Shown here in pieces: positions 17,207 to 27,500 of a stretch of 55,456 nucleotides of DNA. The stretch is from a bacterium (lineage in GTDB: Bacteria; Calescibacteriota; Calescibacteriia; Calescibacteriales; Calescibacteriaceae), in the NCBI GenBank assembly GCA_030550715.1, contig JAUQOU010000004.1, positions 1-55,456 on the forward strand, written 5' to 3'. The translations under genes and the position numbers were made by a program. Under the pieces are notes generated by a model. That model made no database searches, was not told the DNA's origin, and saw only the letters and a program-made list of their open reading frames with translations. Position 1 is the stretch's first letter. Every line of letters starts with the position of its first letter.

Positions 17207-18175
17207 TTATGCTCCTGCTTGTTCTTTGAGTTTCTTGAGCTTTTGAGTAAGTTCAGGAACTACCTGGAAGAGGTCTGCGACTAATCCGACATCTGCTATT
17301 TGGAAGATAGGAGCTTCGGGGTCTTTGTTTATAGCTGCGATAACTTTTGAGTCCTTCATTCCTGCGATGTGTTGTATTGCTCCCGATATTCCAATTGCTA
17401 TGTAGAGCTGTGGAGCAACTGTTTTTCCTGTTTGTCCTACTTGAAAGTCGTTAGGTAGCCATCCAGCATCTACAACTGCTCTTGAAGCTCCGATAGCAGC
17501 TCCGAGTACATCTGCGAGTTCTTCGGCTAATTTGATGTTTTCAGGGTCTTTTATTCCCCTGCCTACCGATACAACGATTTGAGCTTCTGTAAGTTCTGGT
17601 CTTTCGCTCTTTGTCTCCTCCAATTTTATAAATCTCTTTTTTTCGTATTTTTCGCTTATTTTTACCTCTTCAATTTGTGATTTTGAATCGACCTTTCCCG
17701 CTTTATCAAATGCGACACCTCTTACAGAGATAACCTTTATATCGCTTTCTAACTTCACGGTTGCTATGATATTTCCGGCATACATGAGCCTTTTGAATGT
17801 TTTGTCATCTATGATTTCTGTTATTTCAGACACCATTCCTGCGGATAGTTTTGCTGCGACTCTTGGAAGTAGGTCTTTACCGAATGTTGTTGCGGTTGCG
17901 ATCACATATTTTTCTCCGTTATCTCTGACGATTTTTTCAATTGCTAATGCGTAGTTTTCTGCGGTGTAATTTTGGAACTGCTCCCCTCTTATGACAAACA
18001 CTTTTTCTGCTCCAAGATATGAGACCTCTTCAAGAGAATTTTCATTTGGGCTGAATATAACGAGATGATATTTTAATCCTGTTATTTCTGAAATTTTACG
18101 TGCGCAAGTTACTGCCGATAAAGATGCTTTTTTGAGTTCTCCATTTCTGGTTTCAAGCACTGTAAGTATTCCCAT
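17207..18175 (-). CDS. etfA: Electron transfer flavoprotein alpha subunit
   Basis: EtfA binds FAD and passes electrons from acyl-CoA or other dehydrogenases toward the quinone pool. The 322-residue length is typical. The C-terminal FAD domain (~200-315) shows GRGIKDPENI, GASRAVVDAGW, QVGQTGKTVAPQLYIA and GISGAIQH followed by the AINKDPEAPIF segment. It starts 16 bp after etfB on the same strand, forming an operon. No ETF:quinone oxidoreductase or dehydrogenase gene is adjacent. Confidence 0.96.
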   Translation of the reverse strand: MGILTVLETRNGELKKASLSAVTCARKISEITGLKYHLVIFSPNENSLEEVSYLGAEKVFVIRGEQFQNYTAENYALAIEKIVRDNGEKYVIATATTFGKDLLPRVAAKLSAGMVSEITEIIDDKTFKRLMYAGNIIATVKLESDIKVISVRGVAFDKAGKVDSKSQIEEVKISEKYEKKRFIKLEETKSERPELTEAQIVVSVGRGIKDPENIKLAEELADVLGAAIGASRAVVDAGWLPNDFQVGQTGKTVAPQLYIAIGISGAIQHIAGMKDSKVIAAINKDPEAPIFQIADVGLVADLFQVVPELTQKLKKLKEQAGA

Positions 18176-18191
18176 TTTTTTTCACCTCCTT

Positions 18192-18950
18192 TCAGAATGG
18201 CAGAGCTTTTAGTTCTTTGAGTTTAGCTATAAATTCATCTACATCTTTGACTTTTACTCCGGCTTTTCTTGGCGGAGGTGTTTCAAGCTTTTCGATTTTC
18301 ACTTTTGGTGTTAGGTCTATTCCGAGGTCTTCAACTTTAATCGTTTTTACTGGTTTTTGTTTTGCTTTCATTATTCCGGGCAAAGAAGCGTATCTTGGTT
18401 GATTGAGCCGTAGATCGGTTGTGATGATTGCTGGAAGTTCGCACTCAACAGTTTCAAGTCCGCCATCTACTTCTCTTACAACGGTAACCTTTTTTTCGTT
18501 CGGTTTGACTTCAACTTTGTATGCAAATGTTGCTTGTGGCCAGTTGAGATATCCTGCGAGAAGTTGTCCGACCTGATTAGCGTCGTCATCAATTGCCTGC
18601 TTACCCATTATCACGAGGTCTGGCTTTTCTTCTTCAACTATTTTCGCAAGAATTTTTGCTATTCCTACTTGATCAATGTATTTGCCACCTGTATCCACAA
18701 GTATTCCTCTATCTGCGCCCATAGCGAGAGCAGTTCTTATTTGTTCAATCCATTCCTGAGTTCCAACCGATACCACTACGACTTCACCACCAAACTCTTC
18801 TTTTTTCCTAAGCGCTTCTTCAACCGCTATCTCATCAAATGTATTTATAACAAACTTTATGTTTGATGTATCTATTCCTGACCCGTCTGTTTTAAGCTTT
18901 ATTTTTGAATTAGGGTCGTACGTTCTTTTTATCGGGACAAGAATTTTCAT
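18192..18950 (-). CDS. etfB: Electron transfer flavoprotein beta subunit
   Basis: EtfB is the AMP-binding partner of EtfA. The 252 residues begin with KILVPIKRTYDPNSKIK. They include the nucleotide-binding region GADRGILVD and the family signature VEVKPNEKKVTVVREVDGG followed by LPAIITTDLRLNQPRY. TTAAGGAGGT precedes the ATG, one of the clearest Shine-Dalgarno sites in the window. It is the first gene of the etfBA operon. The ~175 bp spacer to the divergent lipoprotein gene must hold its promoter; I see no palindrome in it. Confidence 0.96.
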   Translation of the reverse strand: MKILVPIKRTYDPNSKIKLKTDGSGIDTSNIKFVINTFDEIAVEEALRKKEEFGGEVVVVSVGTQEWIEQIRTALAMGADRGILVDTGGKYIDQVGIAKILAKIVEEEKPDLVIMGKQAIDDDANQVGQLLAGYLNWPQATFAYKVEVKPNEKKVTVVREVDGGLETVECELPAIITTDLRLNQPRYASLPGIMKAKQKPVKTIKVEDLGIDLTPKVKIEKLETPPPRKAGVKVKDVDEFIAKLKELKALPF

Positions 18951-19125
18951 GCTTTTTTACCTCCTTAATATCAAAGATTTCAGTTTATTTTTTCATTTTA
19001 TTTTCTAGCTGTTTTTCTAGTTTAAAATTCAGAAAAATTTCTTATATTTTGTCGGAGAAACCCGATTTCGTAAAAGCGGTCCCGAACATCAAAACGACCT
19101 TAAATTGTCTAAAATTTTTTTGAAA

Positions 19126-19596
19126 GTGATAAGATTTGAAAAATTCTTCAATTCCTCATTCATTTTTTTGCTGTTTTTTATATTCTGCTCTTGTGCTAAA
19201 AATACAAAAGTTAAAATAACCTTCCCATTAGATAGCGAGAAGTATTACATAAGATTTCAGAAATCGGTACTTTTCCCTTATGATTCAGATGAGATTGACA
19301 TTGAGGTTTGGACAAATTTTCAAGGTGGCGTTTCTTTTGTTGTTTCGCAGGGTTTGTTCAATATTCTTGGTGTCTTTGAAATGTCTTGCTACGATGAAAA
19401 GGGCGAGAGGTTATGCAAGATCACGCTCAATAAAGATTTATTCCCATCATATGCTGAAGGAGAGTTTTATTTTTGGTTCATTCTGGAAACAAAAAATGGT
19501 CCGTATTTCATACCGAACATGAGAATTCTCGGAGGAAAATTTTTTGATTATCTTGGAAGGATACATATTCAGAAGAGAGAGGAAATTCAAAGGTAA
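19126..19596 (+). CDS. Small putative lipoprotein
   Basis: This is an unrecognised protein of ~156 residues. The N-terminus has a hydrophobic stretch ending in the lipobox FCSC, so it should be lipidated in the envelope. I chose GTG 19126 rather than the TTG at 19105 because TAAAAT lies 10 nt before it, matching other starts in the window. The mature part looks beta-rich. A METTL5-like methyltransferase gene follows 30 bp downstream. Confidence 0.6.
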   Translation: MIRFEKFFNSSFIFLLFFIFCSCAKNTKVKITFPLDSEKYYIRFQKSVLFPYDSDEIDIEVWTNFQGGVSFVVSQGLFNILGVFEMSCYDEKGERLCKITLNKDLFPSYAEGEFYFWFILETKNGPYFIPNMRILGGKFFDYLGRIHIQKREEIQR

Positions 19597-19626
19597 TGTG
19601 AAACATATAAGAGAGAACTTGAAGAG

Positions 19627-20244
19627 ATGAGGTTCAAAGATATTGCTGTAATAATTTCTCAGCTTGAAGGATTTCGCAATCCAAGTGTATTTTTGGAGCA
19701 GTATGAAACTGATGGTAATATGTGTGCATTTTTGATGGAAAAAGCGTATTACGATATTTATGGGAAGTATGTTGTTGATCTCGGATGTGGTACAGGTTTT
19801 CTTTCTTTTGCCTCTGCGATGTGTGAAGCACGGAAAGTTTTTGGTGTTGATATAGATAAGAAAGCTCTTTCGTTAGCTCTTGAAAACAAGAAAAAACTTG
19901 CTGATGAATTTGGTTTGCATCTTGATGTCGGTTTTATATGCGCTGATGTGAGAAGCTTTTATGTGAAGAGGAGATTTGATGTATGTGTTATGAATCCCCC
20001 TTTTGGAATAAAAAATAAGGGAGCAGATAGAATATTTTTGAAAAAAGCATTTGAGATAAGTGATATTGTCTGGACTTTTCTTTCAGCAAATTCTGAACCA
20101 TTTGTTAAAAAGTTCTCCGAAGAAAATAGATTTGAGGTGGATTTGGTTTTCAAGGGAAAAATTCAGCTGAGGAGAAAATACTTTTTCCACAGAAAGAAAG
20201 TTGAATTTTTAGATGTTGACATTTACAGGATAAAAAGAAAATGA
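19627..20244 (+). CDS. METTL5-like SAM-dependent methyltransferase
   Basis: This 205-residue methyltransferase has SAM motif VVDLGCGTGFLS near residue 52 and catalytic NPPFG near residue 121, the N6-adenine-type tetrad. The N-terminal segment LEGFRNPSVFLEQYETDG is characteristic of METTL5-like enzymes. These are best known from eukaryotes (18S rRNA m6A) and archaea and are uncommon in bacteria. The substrate is probably an RNA adenine, by family. It lies between two lipoprotein genes in a same-strand run and does not look operonic by function. Confidence 0.8.
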   Translation: MRFKDIAVIISQLEGFRNPSVFLEQYETDGNMCAFLMEKAYYDIYGKYVVDLGCGTGFLSFASAMCEARKVFGVDIDKKALSLALENKKKLADEFGLHLDVGFICADVRSFYVKRRFDVCVMNPPFGIKNKGADRIFLKKAFEISDIVWTFLSANSEPFVKKFSEENRFEVDLVFKGKIQLRRKYFFHRKKVEFLDVDIYRIKRK

Positions 20245-20330
20245 GGAGAAAAAATTATAATTTTTTTCTGTTTTAGAAAGCTGATTTGACTGAAATACAA
20301 AGTTTATTGTTATATATTCGGGTAAAATTG

Positions 20331-20840
20331 ATGATGAGATTTTATAAAATCTGTCTGGGAATTCTTTTATTAGTTTTTATTTCTTCTTGCTTTCAGAAGA
20401 GAGTTTATTTACATTTTGTGCCTGAGCGATGTTCAGATGCCGCCGAGGTTTTGAAAGATTTTTTCAAAATACTAGAAACATACGATATAAGGGATTCTGA
20501 TACGCGTAATATTATATCAAGCTTTTTTGAATCTGAGGAAGACAGAGATTTATTCATAGCAAAAATGACTTTTGAGATAAGAAAGAAGGAAGCTTTCTAT
20601 GGGAATATAGTAGAATATAGTATTTTGAGTTCAAAATTTTTTCCGGAGCAGAACAGATGCGATTTTGAGGTCTCTTTTGTGGTCAGAAAAAAATATCCTC
20701 TCGGAGATGTGAAAATTATAACAACTTTATCTTTGTTCAAAAGTTCAGAGGACGGAAAATGGTTTATTGAAAAACCAGATTATGTCGGAGATATAGAGAG
20801 AAGAGATGAAAGAAAATTTCCCGATAGCATTTACTATTAA
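20331..20840 (+). CDS. Small putative lipoprotein
   Basis: This is an unrecognised protein of ~169 residues. The start is one of two adjacent ATGs (20331, 20334). The signal peptide is MMRFYKICLGILLLVFISSC, a textbook lipobox. The mature part alternates charged helical and beta segments, with three later cysteines or fewer. It sits 6 bp upstream of the WbqC-family gene and may be co-transcribed with it. Confidence 0.65.
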   Translation: MMRFYKICLGILLLVFISSCFQKRVYLHFVPERCSDAAEVLKDFFKILETYDIRDSDTRNIISSFFESEEDRDLFIAKMTFEIRKKEAFYGNIVEYSILSSKFFPEQNRCDFEVSFVVRKKYPLGDVKIITTLSLFKSSEDGKWFIEKPDYVGDIERRDERKFPDSIYY

Positions 20841-20846
20841 TAATAT

Positions 20847-21530
20847 ATGAGCTATAAAGATATAGTCCTTTCCGCTCATCAGCCACAGTATATGCCATAT
20901 CTTGGATATTTCCACAAGATGAAAAACTCCGATGTTTTCGTCATATTAGATGATGTTCAGTTTAAAAAAAATGAATGGCAGAACAGAAACAGAGTCAAGG
21001 GTAAAGATGGAGAGGTTTGGATTACAGTTCCCGTATTCCATAAATTCGGACAGAAAATAAACGAGGTCGTCATAAGAAATGATATTCCTTGGCAGAGAAA
21101 AAACAAAAACACAATAATAACATACTACTCGGGAGCGAAGCATTTTCATCTTTTTGAGAGGTTTGATTTTATCTGGCAAAAAAGATACGAAAGATTGATT
21201 GATGTGAATATGGATTCAATAAATGTAATAAGAGATATTTTGAAGATTAACACACCGATATTTTTTTCGTCTGAACTCAAAATAAATAAGACAAAAACAG
21301 ATAGGTTGGTTGCTATCTGTAAGGAATTTTCTGCGAAGTATTACCTATCGGGAAAAGGAGCGAAGGGATATCTTGAAGAAGACAAGTTCAGAAAAGAAGG
21401 AATAGAGGTTATATGGCAGGATTTTAATCATCCTGTTTATACTCAGTTGTGGGGAGATTTTATTTCCAACCTTTCTGCGATTGACCTTATACTGAACGAA
21501 GGTGAAGAAGGAAGAAGATTTTTGGAGTAG
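20847..21530 (+). CDS. WbqC-like family protein
   Basis: This 227-residue protein has the WbqC signature: SAHQPQYMPYLGYFHKM near the start, then DDVQFKKNEWQNRNRVK. WbqC proteins occur in polysaccharide and lipopolysaccharide loci and are thought to work on amino-sugar precursors, but the reaction is not settled. There is no other sugar-pathway gene beside it here. The ATG follows the previous stop by 6 bp and lacks a Shine-Dalgarno site. Confidence 0.88.
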   Translation: MSYKDIVLSAHQPQYMPYLGYFHKMKNSDVFVILDDVQFKKNEWQNRNRVKGKDGEVWITVPVFHKFGQKINEVVIRNDIPWQRKNKNTIITYYSGAKHFHLFERFDFIWQKRYERLIDVNMDSINVIRDILKINTPIFFSSELKINKTKTDRLVAICKEFSAKYYLSGKGAKGYLEEDKFRKEGIEVIWQDFNHPVYTQLWGDFISNLSAIDLILNEGEEGRRFLE

Positions 21531-21568
21531 CCGGTGATTTTTGAGTATTCTTGGCTCTTTTGCTCATT

Positions 21569-22318
21569 TCAGTTTTTCTCCAATAGTTCAACCACCTTTG
21601 GCAGAATTTCTCCCGCCTTACCATTTATGTGAATAAGAAGATCAGAAAAAGGTGTTTTTTCTATATTAATTTCTATCACTTTTTTCCCTGATGATATGAA
21701 GTATTCAATAAATCCAGCCGCTGGATAAACCACTCCTGATGTCCCAACAGATAAAAGAAGGTCTGCCTCTTTTACTATTCTTGCAGATTCTTCGATAATA
21801 CTTTGAGGTATCGGTTCTCCGAACCAGACAACATCTGGTCTCATGATATTTCCGCATTTTTCACATCGGGGGACTTCTTCATAAATTTCTTCGCTGTATC
21901 TTTTGAAATCACAACTTATACATTTTTCCCTGAAAATATTCCCGTGAAACTCTATCACTTTTTTTGAGCCGGCTTTGAGATGAAGACCATCTATGTTCTG
22001 CGTTATAAGATAAAATTTTTCTTTTTTTATACTTTCTATTCTGGCTATTGAGTAGTGTCCAGCATTTGGTTTAGCTTGCTTTATTATTTTCCTTCTCCAC
22101 GAGTACCACTGCCATACAAGTGAGGGATTTTTATAGAAAGCTTGTGGTGTTGCGAGTTCTTGCGGAGAGTATTTATTCCACAAACCATCTTTACCTCTGA
22201 AAGTCGGTATTCCTGACTCTGCTGAAATTCCTGCTCCTGTAAGTACTACAACGAAATTGCTTTTTTTAATCAGTTCTGCTGAAACATAGATTCTCTCCTC
22301 AAAATCTTCTCCGTTCAT
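21569..22318 (-). CDS. cobB: Sir2-family NAD-dependent protein deacylase
   Basis: This sirtuin removes acyl groups from lysine using NAD. It shows the NAD-binding GAGISAESGIPTFRG, the catalytic histidine region TQNIDGLH and EFHGN, and a zinc ribbon with two Cys pairs (CISC, CEKC). The C-terminal Rossmann block is VGTSGVVYPAA. The 249 residues are typical of bacterial CobB. TAAATT lies 8 nt before the ATG and no Shine-Dalgarno site is seen. It is divergent from argH. Confidence 0.93.
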   Translation of the reverse strand: MNGEDFEERIYVSAELIKKSNFVVVLTGAGISAESGIPTFRGKDGLWNKYSPQELATPQAFYKNPSLVWQWYSWRRKIIKQAKPNAGHYSIARIESIKKEKFYLITQNIDGLHLKAGSKKVIEFHGNIFREKCISCDFKRYSEEIYEEVPRCEKCGNIMRPDVVWFGEPIPQSIIEESARIVKEADLLLSVGTSGVVYPAAGFIEYFISSGKKVIEINIEKTPFSDLLIHINGKAGEILPKVVELLEKN

Positions 22319-22438
22319 AAAAATAAAATTTAGATTTTTGAAAATTGTCTGTTGAATTCTTTTATTTTTGTTTTGTTATTTCTTTGAGACAGTTTGAGTT
22401 TTTTATTTGAGCGAAATTTTCTTTAAAATTTGAATTCT

Positions 22439-23821
22439 ATGGAGGAGAAATTTAAGCTTTGGGGTGGTGTCTTCTCAAAGGAAACTGCGCGGGAGCTGAG
22501 GAGTTTTCTTGACTCCTTTGACTTTGATAAGGAGATTGTCGAAGAAGATATAGATGTCACTTTGGCTCACGCTTTTGCTTTGGGTGATATGGGGTTTATA
22601 AGTTCTTCTGCTCTGAAAAGTATCTTTGAAAGCAGAAAGAAAATTGCCGAATATGTGAGGAATACAAAAGAAAAATTTGAAGATGTACATTCAGCGATTG
22701 AGTTTTTTATAACGAAGGAGTTAGGCGAGGAGGTTGGATTTAATCTAAGGGCTGGAAGATCAAGAAACGATGAGGTCATAACTTCGCTATATCTTTGGGT
22801 CCTGCGTAGATCGGCAGATATTATATCTCTTTTCAGAAGTGTGGCAGATTCAATTCTTGACTGTGCTGAAAGGAATATAGATTATATAATTCCATATCTC
22901 ACGCATACAAGATACGCTCAACCTGTTCTTTTATCTCATCTTCTTCTCTCTTATCTTTCATACTTTTTGAGATGTGCTGATAGATTTTTTGGAGCAATAA
23001 GAAAGTTTGATGTTTGTCATATGGGAAGCGGGGCGGGAGCTGGAACCTCAATAATATTTGATGTTCAAAAATATTCCGAGCTTCTGGGGTTTTCAAAGGT
23101 CTCGTCTAACAGTATAGATTCGGTCGGAAGCAGAGATAATATTGCTGAACTTATTTTTTCATTCACTTCATTTTCAATACTTTTTTCAAGGATTGCAGAA
23201 GATATGATATTCCTTTCTTCTGATGAAGTTGGTTTTGTAGAGTTAGGTGAGGAGATATGTACGGGTTCAAGTATGATGCCACAGAAGAAAAATCCAGATA
23301 CTCTTGAACTCATAAGAGCAAAGTCATCTCAGTTTTTAGGATTTTTGGTCTCTATTCTCACTCTGGAAAAAGGTCTGCTTTCGGGATACTCAAAAGACCT
23401 CCAGGAAGACAAAAAAATACTTTTCAGTTCCTGGAAAGAATTCTCTCTTATGCTTGAGGTTATGCCTTATGTTTTCAGGAACATAAACGGTAAGAAAAAG
23501 GAGTTCCCTTCTTATATTCTTGCGACAGATATTGCGGAAAAACTTTTCCTTGAAAGAAAAGGGAGTTATAGAGAGATACACAGAAAGATAGGTGAGAGCA
23601 TCAAAAAGTCATCTAAATTACCGATTGAGATTTCTGTTGAGGAGTCGGTGAATCTCAAAAGGTCTCCTCAGAGCACAAATCCAAATATGGTCAGAGAGAA
23701 AATCAACTTTTACCGGAGATTTATCAAGCAAAATTTTACTTCTATGATGAGATTTGTTTCAAGATTTTCAGCTTATGAATTTGAAAGAAGAGCAAGAAAC
23801 CTTCTGAAATTGTTGCGCTGA
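22439..23821 (+). CDS. argH: Argininosuccinate lyase
   Basis: ArgH releases arginine and fumarate from argininosuccinate, the last step of arginine synthesis. The protein has the fumarase-superfamily signature GSSMMPQKKNPD, the family start KLWGGVFSKET and the substrate block RAGRSRNDEV. Length is ~460 residues as expected. ATG 22439 has TAAAAT 9 nt upstream and no Shine-Dalgarno site. No other arg gene is adjacent. An AT-only inverted repeat just after the stop (about 23840-23862) might help terminate transcription. Confidence 0.94.
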   Translation: MEEKFKLWGGVFSKETARELRSFLDSFDFDKEIVEEDIDVTLAHAFALGDMGFISSSALKSIFESRKKIAEYVRNTKEKFEDVHSAIEFFITKELGEEVGFNLRAGRSRNDEVITSLYLWVLRRSADIISLFRSVADSILDCAERNIDYIIPYLTHTRYAQPVLLSHLLLSYLSYFLRCADRFFGAIRKFDVCHMGSGAGAGTSIIFDVQKYSELLGFSKVSSNSIDSVGSRDNIAELIFSFTSFSILFSRIAEDMIFLSSDEVGFVELGEEICTGSSMMPQKKNPDTLELIRAKSSQFLGFLVSILTLEKGLLSGYSKDLQEDKKILFSSWKEFSLMLEVMPYVFRNINGKKKEFPSYILATDIAEKLFLERKGSYREIHRKIGESIKKSSKLPIEISVEESVNLKRSPQSTNPNMVREKINFYRRFIKQNFTSMMRFVSRFSAYEFERRARNLLKLLR

Positions 23822-23916
23822 TCTGAATTCCGTGATTTCAAAATTTTTCTGAAAAATTTTTCACTTTATTATCAGTTATTATGATGTAAAGAAATTTTTT
23901 CAAAGGTGGTATATTT

Positions 23917-24519
23917 ATGCGAGAAAAACCAAATATAAATGCTCAGAAAGTTCTTGCTATTTTCTCTTTCACTCTTTTTGTTTTGACCGGTATTATTTAT
24001 GCCGCTAATAAAGATAGTGAAAAGTTGGGAGATATAAGGAAAGTAAAAGAGAAAGAGTTTGATTTTTGGAAAGCGGTTTTCAGAGAGATTCCTTTCCCAG
24101 AAAAACCTCCTCAACCAATAAAATTCCCACACAACAAACACATAGCTCTTGGTATTGACTGCAAATTCTGTCATTATTACGCAGAAAAATCTAAGTATGC
24201 GGGAGTTCCTTCTGTTTCAACTTGTCTTGGGTGCCACAGATATGTTGCTTCTGTTATGAATAGTCCAGAAGTTCAGAAGATATTCAAATATGCCGAAGAA
24301 GGTAAGCCAATTCCATGGGTGAAAGTACACGACCTGCCTGACTTTGTGAGATTCACTCATAAGATACATGTGAATAGGGGTATAGATTGCAAGGAGTGTC
24401 ATGGAGATGTTGCTCAGATGGATACAGCTCAACGAGTTGCGCCTCTTACAATGGGGTGGTGCCTTGATTGCCACAGAAAAAAGAATGCATCAACAGAGTG
24501 TTTTGCTTGCCACTACTGA
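23917..24519 (+). CDS. actA: Alternative complex III subunit A, pentaheme cytochrome c
   Basis: This is the pentaheme c-type cytochrome of the quinol:electron-acceptor oxidoreductase ACIII. It has an N-terminal membrane anchor at ~10-30 and five CxxCH sites: CKFCH, CLGCH, CKECH, CLDCH and CFACH. Paired FPHNKH and FTHKIH segments supply further histidine ligands. The 200-residue size is typical. AAAGGTGG upstream of the ATG is a good ribosome binding site. It leads the actABCDEF operon, whose order matches known ACIII loci. Confidence 0.95.
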   Translation: MREKPNINAQKVLAIFSFTLFVLTGIIYAANKDSEKLGDIRKVKEKEFDFWKAVFREIPFPEKPPQPIKFPHNKHIALGIDCKFCHYYAEKSKYAGVPSVSTCLGCHRYVASVMNSPEVQKIFKYAEEGKPIPWVKVHDLPDFVRFTHKIHVNRGIDCKECHGDVAQMDTAQRVAPLTMGWCLDCHRKKNASTECFACHY

Positions 24520-24543
24520 TATAAAAAAAGGAGTGAAATAAAA

Positions 24544-27500
24544 ATGAGAGAGAAAGATAAAAATGTTTTGATTATGGGTGAAAATGGCAAAGAGAAAATT
24601 ACAGATGGTGTTGACCTGAGAAAAAGAGAGCTCTTCAAGATTTTTGGTAAGACATCTGTTGCCGTCGGTACTCTTGCTCTTATTGAAAGTTGCACAAGAA
24701 AACCTCAGCCAGAAAAACTTCTCCCTTATCTTGAATTTCCGGAGACAGTAATTCCGGGTATACCTTATTGGTTCGCTACGACCTGCAGTGGGTGTCCTGC
24801 AAGCTGTGGAATACTTGTGAAAGTTGAAGACCTTATACCAAGAAAGATAGAAGGTAATCCAGATAATCCTTTGAGCAGAGGTAAGACCTGTGCAAGAGGT
24901 CAAGCTATAATTCATCAGCTGTTCTCGCCTGATAGAATCAAAAAGCCAAGATTGAAAAAAGCGGACGGAAATTTTGAAGAGATAGACATTCAAAGTGCGA
25001 TAAAACTTCTCGCTGAAAGATTGAAATCTGCAAACCCGGAGAAAGTTTTCATTCTCACTGGAAATATAACTGGTAAAACAGAAAAATTTTACCTTGATTT
25101 TGCAAGCAAGATTGGAATACCTGCTGAAAATATAATAAGGTGGGAGAGTTTCTCTTTCGCTCCTTTGAGGAAAGCTACAAAAATCGTCTTCGGCAAAGAG
25201 ACTGTTCCTGTATTCAGAATAGATAGAGCAGACCTCCTTATATCTTTCGGGGCTGACTTTCTTGACACCGGACCATCAACAGTCCTTTACTCCCGCTGGT
25301 TTGCAAAATTTCATTCTGTTGATGAAGAAAACAACTCAAAAGGAAAATTTATTTACATATCTCCGAGGAGGAATCTCACAGGTCTGAATGCTGATAGATG
25401 GATTAAAGTTAAGCCGGGAGGTGAGATATATTTTGCTATATCTCTTCTCAACAAACTTATTGAAAAATCTGCTGTAAAACACAAAGATGTAGCAGAGAGA
25501 TTCAGAACATATTTGCCCGGCAAATTAGAAGAACTTGCAGGAGTTCCTGAAAGTTATGTTGATGTTGTTGTAGAGGAGATAAAGAGCTCTAAAAATCCGC
25601 TGATTTTCCCTCCTTATTTTGGAGATGAGAATTCAACATCGCTTGCTGCAATATGCCTTATAATAAACTACCTTTTGGGAGCAGTAGATAAGATTATTCT
25701 TGAAGGTTTTGAATATACAAAACTCTCCACTCCAAAAGACATAAAAGAATTTATAGATAAGGTTCGTCAGCAGAAAGTTGAAGTTCTCCTTGTACACGCT
25801 TATGACCCTGTTTTCACTCTTCCGAAATTCCTTGGATTTGAAGAAGCTCTGAAACTTATTCCTTTTGTTGTCTCATTTTCATACCACGAAGATGAAACTT
25901 CTTTGTTTGCTCATCTTGTTATTCCTGATTATCATCAGCTTGAAAAATGGGGAGACGCGGAGATAATTAAAGGTTTGGTATCTTTTTATCAGCCAGTTAT
26001 ATCTCCTCTTTACCCAGATACGAAGCAGACAGAAGATGTTCTGATTGAGGTTGCAAATCTTGTAAAAGAAGGAGCATTTCAGGTTCCATCTTTCAAAGAT
26101 TATATCAGAGCCGAGTATGGGTTCAGCGATGAAGGTTGGGTTAAAGCTCTTGAAAAAGGAGGAATTTTCTCGGTAGACCCTGAAAACATTTTGGGGTCCG
26201 TTGATGTTTCATTGCAACCGGTAGAGCAGATAAAAGATGCGATAAAGGTGAGAAATCAAGCGAAAGGTTCTGAGGGTTCGGTTGTAATTATTTATCCTTC
26301 TTACCATCTTTATGATGGCAGGATGGCGAATTCCCCGTGGATTCAGGAATTTTTTGATGTTTCAACTCGCCTTGCTTGGAGAAACGCTCTTGAGGTTAAT
26401 CCGAAAACTGCTGAAAAACTCGGTCTGAAAAATGCAGATATTGTGGAGATAACTTATAACGGCAAGAAAATAGAACTACCAGTTATAACTTATTACGGTA
26501 TCGCAGAGGAAGTTTTCGCCATATCTCTTGGAAGAGGACATAAAAATTATGGACGCTTTGCAAATGAAAGAGGAGTCAATCCACTACAAATAATACCAGA
26601 ATCTTTTGACGAATCAGGAGAGATATCATTCGTTTATTCTGGATTTGAGATAAGAAAAACGGGCAGGAGATTGAAGAGATTGCCTACTAATGAGGGGGTT
26701 CCGCGACAGCTCGGGAGGGAAGTTGCTCAATTTACAACTCTTTCAATCCTGCCAAAGTTGGATGCGAAGAAAAAATTCAAAGAGCTTGAAGATATAATGA
26801 AAAAGAAATTCCCGCGAGGTGATTGGGAAAAGTATGGAAGAGATTCCGCGAAGCCGAACAAATACAGATGGAAGATGGTTATAGACCTCGATAAATGCAT
26901 TGGTTGCTCCGCTTGTATGATTGCCTGCCAGATAGAAAACAATATACCTTTTGTAGGTGAAGACCAAGTTATAAGAGGAAGAGAGATGACTTGGGTAAGA
27001 GTAGAAAGATACTTTTTCACATCAGATGAGGTTTTACATAGTTTGTCAGCTGAAAACCATAAAGAACATTCTGAACTGAGCAAAGACGGGGAAACCAATC
27101 CAGATAAAGTTGTTTTTGTGCCTATGATGTGTCAGCAGTGCGAATACGCTCCGTGCGAGTATGTGTGTCCTGTTTATGCAACTATGCATACATCAGATGG
27201 ACTTAACGCACAGGTATACAATAGATGCGTTGGAACAAGATTCTGTGCAAATAACTGCCCATACAAGGTAAGATATTTCAACTGGCATGACTACTTCAAA
27301 AATGTTCCAGAACCCCTTACCATGGTTTTCAATCCAAGTGTTACAGTGAGATCAAAGGGAGTTATGGAAAAATGCACATTCTGTATCCAGAGAATAAAGT
27401 ATGCAGAACACGAGGCGAAGGTACAGGGAAGAGATATAAAAGATGGAGAAGTTGTTCCCGCATGCGCTCAGGTATGTCCGGCAGATGCCATAACTTTCGG

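Noticed and set aside
20249-20266. Perfect AT-only palindrome of 18 bases after the METTL5-like gene
   Set aside because: It consists only of A and T in an AT-rich spacer, so chance is likely and no GC stem supports a terminator.
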